From: Noviherbaspirillum pedocola
Lineage (GTDB): Bacteria > Pseudomonadota > Gammaproteobacteria > Burkholderiales > Burkholderiaceae_D
Length of the DNA: 64,000 nt
Assembly: GCF_016632335.1 (NCBI RefSeq)
Contig: NZ_JAEPBG010000025.1
Span: 1 to 64,000, forward strand
Direction: 5' to 3'
Shown: positions 63,783-64,000 of the stretch, in pieces
Layout of the letters: each line of letters opens with the position of its first letter
Position numbering within the stretch: the stretch's first letter is position 1
The notes under the pieces: generated by a model
Databases searched by the model: none
Seen by the model: the letters and a program-made list of their open reading frames with translations, nothing else
What the model was told of the DNA's origin: nothing
Program-made: the position numbers and the translations under genes

Positions 63783-63865
63783 TTTCCTGCCATCGCAGCC
63801 ATGCGGCGAAAGCCGCTGGTTCAGCAGCGAAGACGCAAAACGATACTTCAATCTGGAATAGGTAC

Positions 63866-64000
63866 ATAAACGCGCAACTTTCGCCGGAAGACATCGCCTT
63901 GCGCGCTGAGGCAAGGTCGTTTCTGAGCGAGGCATGGACCCCGGCTCTGGCTGCGCTCGTGAACACGCCAAAGACTACCGGCAAGGCATACTAGAATGGC
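63866..64000 (+). pseudogene. Acyl-CoA dehydrogenase, N-terminus, broken and cut by the window edge
   Basis: The frame from 63866 reads INAQLSPEDIALRAEARSFL and SEAWTPALAALVN, the usual start of a family member. The expected ATG is ATA, and about 35 codons in, a frameshift occurs: the continuation HAKDYRQGILEW is in another frame, while the original frame hits TAG. The gene continues past the window. If the rest is also damaged it is a pseudogene; an assembly error at this edge is an alternative. Confidence 0.6.

Overview
The window looks like part of a high-GC betaproteobacterial chromosome, most likely Burkholderiales. The evidence is a terephthalate-type dioxygenase operon in the Comamonas tph gene order, Liv-type ABC transporters embedded in acyl-CoA operons, a NodT/EmrA/EmrB efflux operon, and IS5-family debris. 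No rRNA, tRNA or CRISPR array was recognised. Many genes are intact, but an unusual share are broken by single nonsense codons, frameshifts or deletions, so this accessory region appears to be decaying.

0-11.6 kb (aromatic acid region): an IS5-type transposase tail; two paralogous AAHS-family aromatic acid transporters; a cytochrome P450 N-terminal remnant; a broken IclR/PcaR-type regulator; and an intact four-gene operon, reductase-PdxA-like dehydrogenase-dioxygenase beta-dioxygenase alpha, in tphA2A3BA1 order. Three copies of a GTTCG-N5-(C/T)GAAC palindrome mark the promoters of this region. The operon is followed by remnants of an ACS-family transporter, an adenine DNA methyltransferase, a TctA permease and pldA. 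11.9-18.8 kb: a MarR-EmrB-NodT-EmrA-MarR drug efflux operon and a MATE exporter.

18.8-29.5 kb (decay corridor): an AT-rich stretch, then broken acyl-CoA ligase, enoyl-CoA hydratase, acyl-CoA dehydrogenase and nitronate monooxygenase genes. An intact SDR, TetR regulator and nitroreductase lie among them. 29.5-60.2 kb (acyl-CoA catabolism): two acyl-CoA ligases, a two-subunit MaoC-type hydratase, LivMHFG, a thiolase, an AMACR-like CoA racemase, a thioesterase, a nitroreductase, an APH-like kinase, several crotonases, SDRs, FadJ, a dienoyl-CoA reductase, an acyl-CoA dehydrogenase and two Liv-type binding proteins. A 907-residue MalT/AlkS-like LuxR regulator sits in the middle. 60.5-64 kb: an SDR, an APH-like kinase and an ACAD10/11-like dehydrogenase in one operon, then a broken acyl-CoA dehydrogenase gene at the edge.

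The main new signal is a 16-bp palindrome, TCGTC-N6-GACGA (consensus TCGTCGGAANCGACGA). It occurs in four of the intact promoter regions of the acyl-CoA block and twice, face to face, in the decayed zone, and suggests one regulon. A second palindrome with a GATTTAT core links the TetR gene, one ligase and the SDR-kinase-dehydrogenase operon. The gene content (racemase, two-part hydratase, dienoyl reductase, kinase plus ACAD11-like enzyme) points to catabolism of branched, unsaturated or hydroxylated acyl chains, possibly isoprenoid- or steroid-side-chain-like. The actual substrate cannot be read from the sequence.
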